Of a stretch of DNA of 64,000 nt, positions 12,067 to 21,575 are shown one piece after another. Source of the DNA: Siphonodentalium dalli (Eukaryota; Mollusca; Scaphopoda; Gadilida; Siphonodentaliidae); assembly GCA_032622095.1 (NCBI GenBank), contig CP136068.1, positions 8,783,314-8,847,313 of the forward strand, in the 5' to 3' direction. A program made the translations under genes and the position numbers. The notes beneath the pieces were generated by a model. It saw nothing but the letters and a program-made list of their open reading frames with translations. It was not told the DNA's origin and did not search any database. Every line of letters begins with the position of its first letter. Position 1 is the first letter of the stretch.

Positions 12067-12753
12067 AATTCTTTACTCTATGTTGTGGTCATTTTCCCAT
12101 GATTCTTATTCCCCTAATTTCCAACTGATAATTCTATTGAGTTTAATCACTTTTATTTACCAAAACACCCTATATAAGTCTGGGAGGGTTCCTACCTATT
12201 AATGGCCAACTGAATGAGTTCTGTTTTCGCCTTTTTAAGTGTAGATGTATGTGTACATCTTTTCAATTTGTTGATATGTTGGGAATTTGTTGAAGGCGTT
12301 CAACATTTATTCCCCAACAAATTATCTAGTTCCTGGTTAATTGATATTAACCTTTGAAACTGTTATGTCGATTTTGTAACCAGATCGAAGAGGCTGAAAA
12401 TTATAAAGAGCTGAGACTACTTAGTTTGCGAATGAGCCAAACGATGGTGTGGTAAGCACACAATTGATATTTTCACCCTAACTCGCAATTAGAAGTGCTC
12501 AGTCCAGCCCCGATACACCCAATGCACAATCCCGTAGACAAAGTGTATCGTGGCTCAACCGAACACCACTCCTTGCGCGTTAATTGGTATATATTTAACG
12601 GAATGAGATTGCACCAGGTTAATTACCACTAATGCGGGATAACTCTACTTCCCACCACAACCTTCGAGGAGCTCCGCCGACTTCCGGAATCACCGGAACT
12701 CCCCGGAGATTGTCGTGAATGTGGTCAACCTGGTAGAACCTCACTCCGTTACA
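12067..12753 (-). repeat. 3' LTR of the Gypsy element, missing its last 13 bp
   Basis: Aligned with the 5' LTR, this copy starts cleanly at TGTAAC (plus-strand position 12,753) but ends at 'aattc' (12,067). It lacks the 13 terminal bases corresponding to plus-strand 'tgtaaccgccaac' of the other LTR. It is 687 bp against 700 bp, with no other net length change. The missing terminus means no target duplication can be read. Confidence 0.9.
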
Positions 12754-12764
12754 CTCCCCCTCCC
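12754..12764 (-). promoter_or_regulatory. Polypurine tract
   Basis: On the minus strand GGGAGGGGGAG directly abuts the TGTAAC start of the 3' LTR. This is the expected position of the plus-strand primer for reverse transcription. Confidence 0.85.
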
Positions 12765-13106
12765 AGACAAATTTACAATCTGTCCATTGTAAATACAAAA
12801 TACAATGTAAATATAAATAAAATAAATTATATAGTTCTGCTATCGTTCAACACTGAGCACTGTCTCTGCTGTCTCTGATCACTGTCTCCGCTGCGCGAAC
12901 TATTTTCGGAATACTTTATCAAAGCGTAACTGTTTGTCCTTCTCAATCACCACCCTCTTGTCGCCAGCCGACTCACGATACTCGATGCAGCACTGCTAAC
13001 TCTGACCACCACTCGGGCGCGTTCCTCTGCATCTTTTTGTCTGTCTGTGACTGCTGTCCGCTCCGCAACCGTCTTTCTACGATAAGGCAGAACACCATTT
13101 GGATGC
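12765..13106. other. Spacer between the extra ORF and the polypurine tract
   Basis: The element's 3' untranslated region. It contains AT-rich sequence (12,780-12,835) and a pyrimidine-rich 'ctgtctctg' repeat near 12,857-12,890. No coding feature is supported. Confidence 0.5.
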
Positions 13107-13460
13107 CTATATTTTGAGTTTTTGATATTGATGAGCGGTATGCAGATGCAAGTGATAATTTTTTATCACAAAAATAACTTTGTTGCAGTGACATTTAATC
13201 GCCTGTATATTGTGTTCATGGAACTTCTCCCAGTGAGATTTAAAGGTGTTAAACGAATTGAAGGCATGGTCTCCACAGTTCGTGACTGGGCACGGTGTAG
13301 GCTTCTCTGGCCACACACCCCTGGATAGATGACCGGGCACTTTCGAACCATCGTCCACAGCTATGATATCGGTGTCCAAGCTCTTTATCTGATCCTCTGG
13401 AACCATCAACTGTAACACATCTCTCTTCATTGGAATCCGATTGGACGTCATCTGCAACAA
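13107..13460 (-). CDS. Extra ORF in the envelope position: C2H2-like zinc-finger protein
   Basis: A 117-codon open frame lies between integrase and the 3' LTR on the element's coding strand. About residues 55-85 contain CPVTNCGDHAF followed by FKSHWEKFH, a C-x4-C...H-x4-H zinc-finger arrangement. A second CHCNK...HLHLHTAHQ pattern follows. No signal peptide or transmembrane segment is evident, so it is not an envelope protein. Position suggests it is part of the element, perhaps captured from a host or another transposon. The frame is intact although gag and pol are not. The start codon is uncertain; an upstream splice or frameshift start is possible. Confidence 0.55.
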   Translation of the reverse strand: MLQMTSNRIPMKRDVLQLMVPEDQIKSLDTDIIAVDDGSKVPGHLSRGVWPEKPTPCPVTNCGDHAFNSFNTFKSHWEKFHEHNIQAIKCHCNKVIFVIKNYHLHLHTAHQYQKLKI

Positions 13461-13514
13461 AATAAATAACCCTCAGGAACAGATCGTGTATCGGAAAAAG
13501 TTTTGATTCATATA

Positions 13515-15038
13515 TTATGTAGGAGAATATCTCAAGGGCGGTTTTATCAGCCGTCCAGTTCGGGTTTGTTTTGGAACTAATAGAGGGGTAGTGTTTTGAT
13601 CAAGTTCGGATTTGGACATATCATGATCCAGTTCGGATTTGGACATATCATGATCAAGTTCGGATTTGGACATATCACTATCCACAGGCCCGTTTCCAAT
13701 ATCAAACTCATCTGAAGAACCATCCAAAGATCGAGATAACTCATTGGCATCAATTACCCCATAATATGGTTTCAAATGATCAATGTGTAATGACAATTTC
13801 TTCCCATCATCGACCCTCTCACATACATATATTACCGAAGATTCCTTACTAATAACATGGTAAGGCCCAATCCAGGGGGTAGCAAATTTCCTATTCGCTA
13901 ATGGTGGATACCATCGCCAAACCAAATCATTTGTAGCAACTTCTCTAGGTTTCAACCCTCGATCATATACAGATTTTTGTCGACGGGCATTTTTCTTCAA
14001 ATTATCAAAAGCAACATGAAAGCCCGTTCGAGAGCTCTCTCTGACCCATTCAACATATGCAATTGGACAAAAAGTCTGGTTGGAAAATGGCGACTTTCCC
14101 ATCATCAGATCTAGAGGATAAGTGATTTCGTGTCCGAACATTAACATGTTTGGGGTGCATTTGGTGGAATCATTTATGGAAGATCTATATGCCATCAAGA
14201 GGAAAGGCATATGGTCATCCCAATCATTCTGATGTTGGTTCACAAACATTGTTAACATTTGTTTGTGTGTTCGGTTGAATCTCTCTACAAGGCCATCAGA
14301 CTGAGGCATATAAGATGTAGTACGAGTTTTCTGGATTTGTAAGAGCTTACATATTTCTGAAAACAGGTGTGATTCAAATTGTCGTCCCTGATCCGTGTGG
14401 ATTTGCTTTGGGACTCCATAGCGACAGATAAATGCAGTAACTAGAGTGTCCGCCACTGTTTGGGCGGTGTGATTTGCAATAGCATAGGCCTCCATGAATT
14501 TGGTGAAATAGTCCCCTACTACCATTATATATTCATTCCCATTAGATGTCACTGGCAATGGCCCCATGATATCAATGGCTATACGATCCAGTGGCGTTCC
14601 CACTAAATATTGTTGTAATGAAGATTTACTCTTCCCTGGGCCTAGCTTGACACTGGCACACGTACCACATTCCGCATCTGGCCTGATTGTTAGATTTTCC
14701 TTCATTGACATTATGGAACCAATAATGGGATCGTTCTGCTGCATAAAGACAGGAGATGCATCATCCCAGGTTTCGAACCAATTTACTCTATCAATCAACT
14801 CTTCAGATTTCCTGTACTCATCTGTGTGAATAGAAGAAACTATTTCAGTTGGCATATTATATTGAACCGACGAACTAACTTGAGAACAAGCAGAGGCCAC
14901 CACCTCTGGAGGAACAGAGGCATCTCCCTTGGATGCCATGGTTTGTAGTAATTCGGGTTGAATGGTTACAACCTTTTTAAGGCAAGGTAAATCAGTCTGA
15001 GTTGCCACTGATGTGGCATCTTTCACCTCAGAAACCAT
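13515..15038 (-). CDS. Gypsy integrase, C-terminal part of Pol (open frame)
   Basis: This 507-codon open frame is the best-preserved part of Pol. The retroviral integrase core is complete: the first aspartate in IAIDIMGP, the second in HTDQGRQFES and the glutamate in SDGLVERFNR, the DD35E triad that catalyses strand transfer. A partial zinc-binding pair (CGTCAS) precedes the core. WIGPYHVI and DHLKPYYG near the C-terminus match the GPY/F module of Gypsy integrases. The tail contains a 9-residue unit (DMSKSELDH) repeated three times. The annotated ATG is probably not a true start, because the upstream RNase H is in the same frame, separated by stops near 15,085-15,097. Confidence 0.9.
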   Translation of the reverse strand: MVSEVKDATSVATQTDLPCLKKVVTIQPELLQTMASKGDASVPPEVVASACSQVSSSVQYNMPTEIVSSIHTDEYRKSEELIDRVNWFETWDDASPVFMQQNDPIIGSIMSMKENLTIRPDAECGTCASVKLGPGKSKSSLQQYLVGTPLDRIAIDIMGPLPVTSNGNEYIMVVGDYFTKFMEAYAIANHTAQTVADTLVTAFICRYGVPKQIHTDQGRQFESHLFSEICKLLQIQKTRTTSYMPQSDGLVERFNRTHKQMLTMFVNQHQNDWDDHMPFLLMAYRSSINDSTKCTPNMLMFGHEITYPLDLMMGKSPFSNQTFCPIAYVEWVRESSRTGFHVAFDNLKKNARRQKSVYDRGLKPREVATNDLVWRWYPPLANRKFATPWIGPYHVISKESSVIYVCERVDDGKKLSLHIDHLKPYYGVIDANELSRSLDGSSDEFDIGNGPVDSDMSKSELDHDMSKSELDHDMSKSELDQNTTPLLVPKQTRTGRLIKPPLRYSPT

Positions 15039-15059
15039 AATTTTTGAAAAAACCGGACT

Positions 15060-16603
15060 GATTTTTGTGACAATTTCTGAATTTCAATCTTGCTACATTG
15101 CATTCACTTTGACAGTCTTCTCGTTTGCAAAAACGATATGGCCTGCGAGATAGAGCACTGCATTAGTATGTTTTGCCCCACTTCGATGCTGAATTTCAAA
15201 GCTGAATGATTGCAATATTGATATCCATCTGGCAACCATCCCTTCCGACTGTTTGAAATTTTGCAGCCATGCTAGTGAAGCATGATCAGTTCTGACTATG
15301 AATTTCTGACCATAAAGAAAATGTTTGAACTTTTTAACAAACTGAACAACGGCCAGTAATTCTCTATATGTGGTACACTAATTTCGCTGACTTTGGCTGA
15401 GAGTTTTACTACCATATGCAATAACTCTCTCTTCTCCCTCTAGAATTTGAGACAACACACATCCAGTACCATTATTACTAGCATCACAATCCAAAATGAG
15501 AACACCATCCTGTCTGGGATATGCCAGGATAGGCGCTGACGTTAAGCATTCCTTCAGACCTTGAAAAGCTGCTTGACACTCAGTATTCCATCGAAATTTT
15601 ACATGTTTTCGAGTCAAGTGTAAAAGTGGAAAAACTGTCGAGGTGTAATTTGGACAGAATTTCTTGTAATAGTTTGTGAACCCCAGGAAACTGCGCAATT
15701 CCGTAAGATTGCTAGGAATAGGCCAATTAACCACAGCCTCTATCTTCCTCGGATCACATTTAATACCCTGTTCCGAAACTACATGACCTAGAAACGACAC
15801 TTCTGTTTGTAACAATGAACATTTCTTCACTTTTAGCTTCAAACCAGCTCGTCGTAGCCGACAAAACACCTCTTCTAAATTTCGAGAGCTTCTTCAAAAT
15901 TACCTCCAAACGTGATGACGTCATCAATATAACAGAGACATCTTTTCCAATGCATACCGGCAAATATGACCTCCATAAGGCGTTCAAAGACCGCCGGACT
16001 ATTTGTTAACCCGAATGGAACGACCTTGAACTGATGTAAACCAAGATGTGTCGAGAATGCCGTCTTAGGTTTGTCTTCGTCTCGAATTTCTAACTGCCAA
16101 TATCCACTAGCTAGGTCCATCGTGGGCAGCCAATTAGCATTCGAGAGAGAATGAAGACAATCCTCGATATTCGGCAGAGGATACGCATCTCGTTTTGTGA
16201 GAGAATTAACTCTTCTGTAATCGATAAAAAACCTGATGGAACCATCAGATTTCGGCACCAACAACACTGGCGATGACCACGGACTGGAACTCTCTTCTAT
16301 GATATCGAACTCCTTCATTTTTTCCATTTCTGCTTCAATTTGTTTTCGTTTCTGAAGTGAAGTCATGCGAGGAGGAATTCGCACAGGGTCACTATCCCCA
16401 GTGAGAATCATATGTTTAACAAAACTAGTACGACCTAGTCTTCCATCGGGACCCACGAAAACATCCTGATAGTTAGTTAACAGTTTTGCTATGAAACATC
16501 GTTCATGTTCCGACAGATCAGAAGAGCAACCATCCAATAAAGGCTGTAAATGTTTTGGAAAGAAGATATTCTCAACTGTATGATTATCTGTAGAACCATG
16601 CAA
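15060..16603 (-). pseudogene. Gypsy reverse transcriptase and RNase H, broken
   Basis: The N-terminal frame (16,603-15,875) carries RT fingers and palm, including MDLASGYWQLEI, VPFGLTNSPAVFERLM and the catalytic CYIDDVITF. A frameshift near 15,870 moves to the frame that continues to 15,378 with KKCSLLQTEVSFLGHVV and the connection LRSFLGFTNYYKKF. RNase H begins with LILDCDASNNGTGCVL. A TAG at about 15,378 replaces the usual tyrosine before CTTYRELLAV. RNase H then runs on (TDHASLAWL) until further stops near 15,085-15,097. Without those lesions it would be one Pol frame with the integrase. Confidence 0.92.
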
Positions 16604-16718
16604 TGTATGTATTTTGAACCCATTTTCACTACTGTCAAATTAATTCAGGGAACCCTGCAATGAAAACATTTCAATCCCATTGATTTTGTTGTTTATACAC
16701 ATGTTTTATATTCCCCTC

Positions 16719-16985
16719 AGTTGAGCTAACATTTCCGACACCAGTACAAGCAACATTAGCTTGGTCAGGAAATGATATTTCCTTTGCCAGGCCCGACAAC
16801 CCTGAACACCCATACAAACTAATTGAAAAATGTTTATGTGTATGACCATCAGATGAGATAACATTTCCAACACCAGTACAAGCAACATCAGCTTGGTCAG
16901 GAAATTATATTTCCTTTGCCAGGCCAGACAACCCTGAACACCCATACAAACTATTTGAAAAATGTTTATGTGTATGACAATAAAC
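16719..16985 (-). repeat. In-frame 132-bp tandem duplication in the pol linker
   Basis: Two adjacent copies with a 132-bp period (for example 'aacatttcc' at 16,728 and 16,860) encode near-identical 44-residue blocks containing YGCSGLSGLAKEI and PDQA.VACTGVGNV. The block lies between protease and RT. The duplication keeps the reading frame. It is unusual for this part of Gypsy pol, which is normally a short linker. Confidence 0.8.
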
Positions 16986-17490
16986 TGCCCTGGGCATCAA
17001 ACATCCTTTTTGAGCAAACAAAGGGTATGGTTCAAACAAGACATTTGTTCCAAGTGGCTTTACATTTGCCACATATACTTTCACTAAAACCTCTGAATTC
17101 CCAGGAACCACCACATTCTTCTGGACAGACAAGTAAGAACAATTGGAACTACGCCTCTGACTAAGTGAAACTCGACATCCGTTGACATACAAAATGCGGT
17201 TTGACAATGATATGTTGCAGTCGTGAGAGATCATAAAATCCATCCCCAAAATCCCGCAAACCCCTTCAATATTTGCTACCACGAAATCCTGACAGAACTT
17301 GATACCACCCATTAAAATTGGTATTTCTACTCGACCATCTATAGCCAGTGCCGTACCATCGGCGGTGCTATAATTTATATAGTAGTAGACAACTGTTTTA
17401 GTTTCAAGTTTCGAATTTCTGTATAAATATTCTTAGAAATAAAACTGCAAGGCGACCCTGTAACCCAACAGAAGAGAAAAGTGGTGTCCC
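16905..17490 (-). pseudogene. Gypsy aspartic protease, active site lost
   Basis: The C-terminal half of a retropepsin is clear: GVCGILGMDFMISHDC matches the conserved (I)LG.DF motif. The upstream frame near 17,447-17,480 reads FCWVTGSPCSF where the family has a DTG or DSG active site. The residue before TG is valine (GTT), so the catalytic aspartate is missing. Stops or frameshifts separate this from gag. The enzyme would normally process the Gag-Pol polyprotein. Confidence 0.75.
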
Positions 17491-17639
17491 TTGATTATGC
17501 ATTTCACAAACAAACAAGAGGAATGCTGATTTTGTATTATTTTTGGTGACCTTTCTGCACTCTGAGTCTTGACTGGAATTTCGGTCGCAAATCTAGTCTT
17601 TTTCAGTTTCCCTGAATTTCACCAGAAACCTTTCCCTCC

Positions 17640-18881
17640 TTATAATTCTGAAATGCAACACATTCTCTGATTCCGTGGCCTACTTTTTCGCAAAAATAAC
17701 ATTTTCCATTGCCCTTTCTTTAGTATCTGTTTCTTGTCAAAATTATCTGATATCTTAATGTCTTTGATTCTAGAATTCAAAAAATCACCACCTGACTTCG
17801 ATTCACAATTCTGATGACAAGCACACAAATGATCCAGGCGTGCATCGTCACACACCCGATGTTTTCTATTGCAAGCATTCCCCACAAATGCCTCATATTC
17901 TTCTGCTCGACTGATCGCTACTTCGAGAGAGGAAGGATGATGGAATTGTATATGTTTTCTGAGTTCCAAATCACCCATTCCATCGATGAAGCGATCCACA
18001 ACGTATATCTCTCTTGAATTGAAATCCACAGAAGGGTATGCTAATGAACAGAGACGCCGTAATGCATAACCATAGTCTGCTATCGACTCTTTTGGTTTTC
18101 GCGATCGGCGGATTAAAACGTTTTTCCAAGCACGATTTCAACACCTGATAAGATAACAACTGACCATGAGCAAAATCACCCAACATTTGTTGGGCACACC
18201 CTCTTAGTGACATCCCTAACTGTTGAGCCATTTCCTGATCGTTCCATCCATTCCATAAAGCCACTTGCTCAAATTGGAAAATGAAATCCCTCCACTCCAT
18301 ATTCTTGCCATCAAATTTCTCGGGGTCCTTATATTTAAGACGATACATGGCACTCGATTCAATTTTACCGGAACCAATAGGTCGAATATGTTGATTCCCC
18401 AAATAAGGTGTCACGGGATCATTTACAGCTAGCCTACTTCGAGTTGAATACTGTACCCCTCCCATATTATTTGGATCAACACTGGGTCCACAAGTTATTG
18501 ATATTGAACCTGTGTGTGCCTGCTCTGTGTTCCAAATTCCCCTAACTTCATTTTTGTTTTCCCCTCCACCTAGAAATGAACTTCCGAGTGAAAAACTCTT
18601 CGGTTCGGGGCCAGGAGGAGCCGGTGTTGAAGTCCATGTCTGTTGTTGCTGCTGGGAAGTCTGTATCATACTAATACCCCCTGTCCCTTGCTATAGGCTG
18701 GTTGGGTTTGACATATAACCGCAAAACTAGTGCGGCGTGGCTTTAACTTATCACCAGGTAACCTAAAAGGATTCTTATCTGATGGCAACTGCTGCCAATT
18801 TTGTTTGGCTTCATCCCCATTTTCAATATTTACATGAAAATCGCTCCACGACATGGTCACAACAAAATATATAGAACTCAA
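17640..18881 (-). pseudogene. Gypsy gag, frameshifted
   Basis: Three frames must be combined. 18,881-18,700 gives an N-terminal segment with MSWSDFHVNIENGD. 18,669-18,080 gives a Gln/Pro-rich linker and a retrotransposon capsid region (KFDGKNMEWRDFIFQFEQVA, LGMSLRGCAQQMLGDF). 18,029-17,640 gives the capsid tail (DRFIDGMGDLELRKHI) and a nucleocapsid zinc knuckle. The knuckle CYFCEKVGHGIREC (C-x2-C-x4-H-x4-C, near 17,655-17,715) is intact but lies in a shifted frame. Gag would form the virus-like particle and bind element RNA. Confidence 0.85.
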
Positions 18882-18981
18882 AATTGCAGAAAATGGGCGT
18901 TTTTAAATTTAAAAAAAAATAAACATAATGAAAACTAAATAGAAAATAAATCGGTGGAAATAACATTAATTTGAGGAAAAA

Positions 18982-18995
18982 CGGACGAGCCCCCA
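18982..18995 (-). promoter_or_regulatory. Primer binding site, tRNA-Pro type
   Basis: The plus strand reads CGGACGAGCCCCCA, identical over 14 bases to the 3' end of animal tRNA-Pro including CCA. It lies one base inside the 5' LTR end. This is the same primer tRNA class used by murine leukaemia-type retroviruses. It fixes the LTR edge at 18,997. Confidence 0.85.
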
Positions 18996-18996
18996 G

Positions 18997-19696
18997 TGTA
19001 ACCGCCAACAATTCTTTACTCTATGTTGTGGTCATTTTCCCATGATTCTTATTCCCCTAATTTCCAAATGATAATTCTATTGAGTTTAATCACGTTTATT
19101 TACCAAAACACCCTATATAATTCTGGGAGGGTTCCTACCTATTAATGGCCAACTGAATGAGTTCAGTTTTCGCCTTTTTAAATATAGATGTATGTGTACA
19201 TGTTTTCAATTTGTTTATATGTTGGGAATTTGTTGGAGGCGTTCAACATTTATTCCCCAAAAAAAATTCTAGTTCCTGGTTAATTGATATTAACCTTTGA
19301 AACTGTTATGTCGATTTTGTGACCAGATCGAAGAGGCTGAAAATTATAAAGAGCCGAGACTACTTAGTTTGCGAATGAGCCAAAAGATGGTGTTGTAAGA
19401 ACACAATTGAAATTTTCACCCTAACGCGCAATTAGAAGTGCTCAGGCCAGCCCCGATACACCCAATGCACAATCCCGTAGACAAAGTGTATCGTGGCCCC
19501 ACCGAACACCACTCCTTGCGTGTTAATTGGTATATATTTAACGGAATGAGATTGCACCAGGTTAATTACCACTAATGCGGGATAACTCTACTTCCCACCA
19601 CAATCTTCGAGGAGTTCCGCCGACTTCCGGAATCACCGGAACTCCCCTGAGATTGTCGTGAATGTGGTCAACCTGGTAGAACCTCACTCCGTTACA
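18997..19696 (-). repeat. 5' LTR of the Gypsy element, complete
   Basis: It is 700 bp. On the element strand it begins TGTAAC and ends GTTACA, a perfect 6-bp terminal inverted repeat with the TG...CA rule. It is adjacent to the tRNA-Pro primer site. 'ccctatataa' at 19,110-19,119 is a candidate core-promoter motif only if read on the plus strand, so the real minus-strand promoter is not identified. Confidence 0.9.
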
Positions 19697-20149
19697 CAAT
19701 ATTAAATTTAACTGGGGGTTGTCCCGTTGCCACAAATCGTTGTGTCAAACAACCGATAATCTGCAGCATTAAATACCTAGAGTGAATGCAAATATGAGTT
19801 TGCATATTCATGTGAATTGATTTATATGAAATAAAACACACGTGCCACCTCCCAAGATCAGTGCAGTGGTATATACCAGAAACGTTGAGTTTACAATGTT
19901 CTTCGTAACAGTTTGACAACAGTATAGACACACATACCTGAACAGATTATTCGTCTATTGAAGGTAGTTATGATATATAATTCATACTATAGTGTGAAAT
20001 ACTATAATAGCTGAATTAAATTAGTTGGAATATTACACTATACCGGTTAGTTTATAATATGACAGTCGTTTTGTTTTCTGAACACATTACAGCATTTTTG
20101 TAACACTTTCCTAATTATCTAGTTTGATTGTCTCATTCTTTTATATCCT

Positions 20150-20645
20150 ATCTCCCTACTTTACGACAATTCCCTGGGTACCACTGTTGGGCTAAATAAT
20201 TAAAGACTAAGACATATTTGCGTAATGGCAATTCTTTAATCGAATTACCGAAATTAAGACAACCATCGGCATGTGGCGCGGCCCCGATTGAACAATATGC
20301 AACCTGGGTGTACCACGCCACACGCCTAAACCAAAAAAGGTATGGCACGGCACCGGGCCGTGCCATACTAAGCACTAACCAGCCACTGGAGGAAGAGGGG
20401 GGGGCAGAAGCCCACACCTGAAAGGGTGGGATGGCGGGTAGAAGTTATTGACCTTGTGGTCTGTGCGAAATTCGTTTGAATGGGCAGTCGGATATCGACA
20501 ACGTCACCACGAAGACAATCAATCAATTAAGGTACCCGACTTTCTCGTGGTTGGCGCTCAGATGTTCACTTGACCTCGAAATTTCTAAACCGCTGACCCC
20601 GGTCGCAGGTCGATACAATATTAAGGTCGACCGTCTATAAAAATC
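20150..20645. mobile_element. Unclassified insertion inside the right arm
   Basis: This roughly 495-bp block breaks the alignment of the right arm with 5,155-6,240 and with 59,880-59,960. It is more GC-rich than its surroundings. It contains a perfect hairpin 'tatggcacggc..gccgtgccata' at 20,341-20,369. No ORF with a domain or terminal repeat was recognised. The edges are approximate. Confidence 0.45.
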
Positions 20646-20844
20646 TTTTCCTTCGTAAAATTTATTTTATTTGATCAATTGTTATGTTGTGCTTCAACTA
20701 TTCAATTATAAAATGAGAAAATGAATCGCACGAAGTGTCTGACTGTTTGGTAAATCACATTCTATGTTGTTACTTCTATCTTGATATGTTAAAGAAATCT
20801 CTCACGAAATATATCATTGCGCCGCAACTCATTCGAGAAAGGAT

Positions 20845-21060
20845 GCGGTGTTCTTGCTACGATGTATATCGACCAAAGCAAGCAAAAAACGTTCACTCAC
20901 ATAATTGCCACGATGTATATCGTCAAAAGGAAGCAACGAACGTTCACTCACCTAATTGCCACGATATATATCGACACAAACATGCAGCTAACGTTCAATC
21001 ACCTCATTGCCACGATCTCTATCGACACAAGCATGTAGGTAACGTTAAGTCACCTCAGTC
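20845..21060. repeat. ~57-bp minisatellite, about 4 units
   Basis: This is the inverted counterpart of the array at 5,545-5,890. The unit contains 'cacgatgtatatcgac' and 'aacgttcactcacct'. The open frames through it are periodic translations of the repeat. Confidence 0.75.
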
Positions 21061-21418
21061 ACGGGGCTCTTCGTTCAGTTTTAATGCAGTGGGTATAACA
21101 TGGTGGAACATATAATCTAGTTTGCGCCGATTGCATGCAGGGGCCCAAATGGAAAATGTGTTGTCTATCGCAATTACGTGACTGTATTACTACCGTCTGA
21201 TACATATCTTAGACTACATTCACACAGTTTTAAAAAATGTATAAATTATAACATCAAGTAATTTAAATATGCCATACCGTTTTGCATTATACCAAGACAC
21301 AGTGTATATTTTCAAAAGTGAGTGAATTATATATGTTTAAAACATGAACTAAAAGGAGAGAGTTATAAAACGATAAGGACAGGAGAGAACATAAGACAAA
21401 TAATAATTATTGATATAT

Positions 21419-21575
21419 AAGGATTAACTGTCATGTGGACTGTTTTTATGGAGATGTAACGGTGAGGTAAGTGGACATAACTTGTGTAAAACCCGAAGGG
21501 TTTTACATACAAGTTATGTCCACTTACCTCACCGTTACATCTCCATAAAAATAGTCCACATGACAGTTAATCCTT
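21419..21575. mobile_element. Near-perfect 157-bp palindrome (hairpin MITE)
   Basis: The arms of about 72 bp begin AAGGATTAACTG and end CAGTTAATCCTT. The axis is at 'aacccgaagggtt' near 21,495. Only two or three mismatches separate the arms, so it is either young or maintained. It sits exactly at the outer end of the long inverted-repeat arm. Flanking 'tatat' occurs on both sides, a possible target duplication. Confidence 0.85.

Larger units (their letters stand above)
12067..19696 (-). mobile_element. Ty3/Gypsy LTR retrotransposon, decayed
   Basis: The element runs on the minus strand: 5' LTR (18,997-19,696), tRNA-Pro primer site, gag, protease, RT, RNase H, integrase, an extra zinc-finger ORF, polypurine tract, 3' LTR (12,067-12,753). 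The domain order RT-RNase H-integrase identifies Ty3/Gypsy. Roughly 25-30 mismatches over 687 bp between the LTRs (about 4%, counted by eye), frameshifts in gag and pol, stops in RNase H and a lost protease aspartate show it is old and not autonomous. The flanks match the paralogous mosaic at about 57,500-57,850 and 59,520 onward, so it inserted into an existing repeat. Confidence 0.93.
19697..21420. repeat. Right flank and right arm of the long inverted repeat
   Basis: 19,697-19,980 continues the mosaic that matches 59,520-59,800 ('caaacaaccgataa', 'acgtgccacctcccaagatc'). From about 19,980 the sequence also matches the inverted left arm at 5,155-6,240. At 20,150-20,645 there is a block absent from both other copies. 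The outer end falls at about 21,420, immediately beside the palindrome at 21,419-21,575. Confidence 0.7.

Noticed and set aside
20735-21115. 126-codon open frame with HCHDVYR-type repeats
   Set aside because: It is the translation of the ~57-bp minisatellite inside the inverted-repeat arm.
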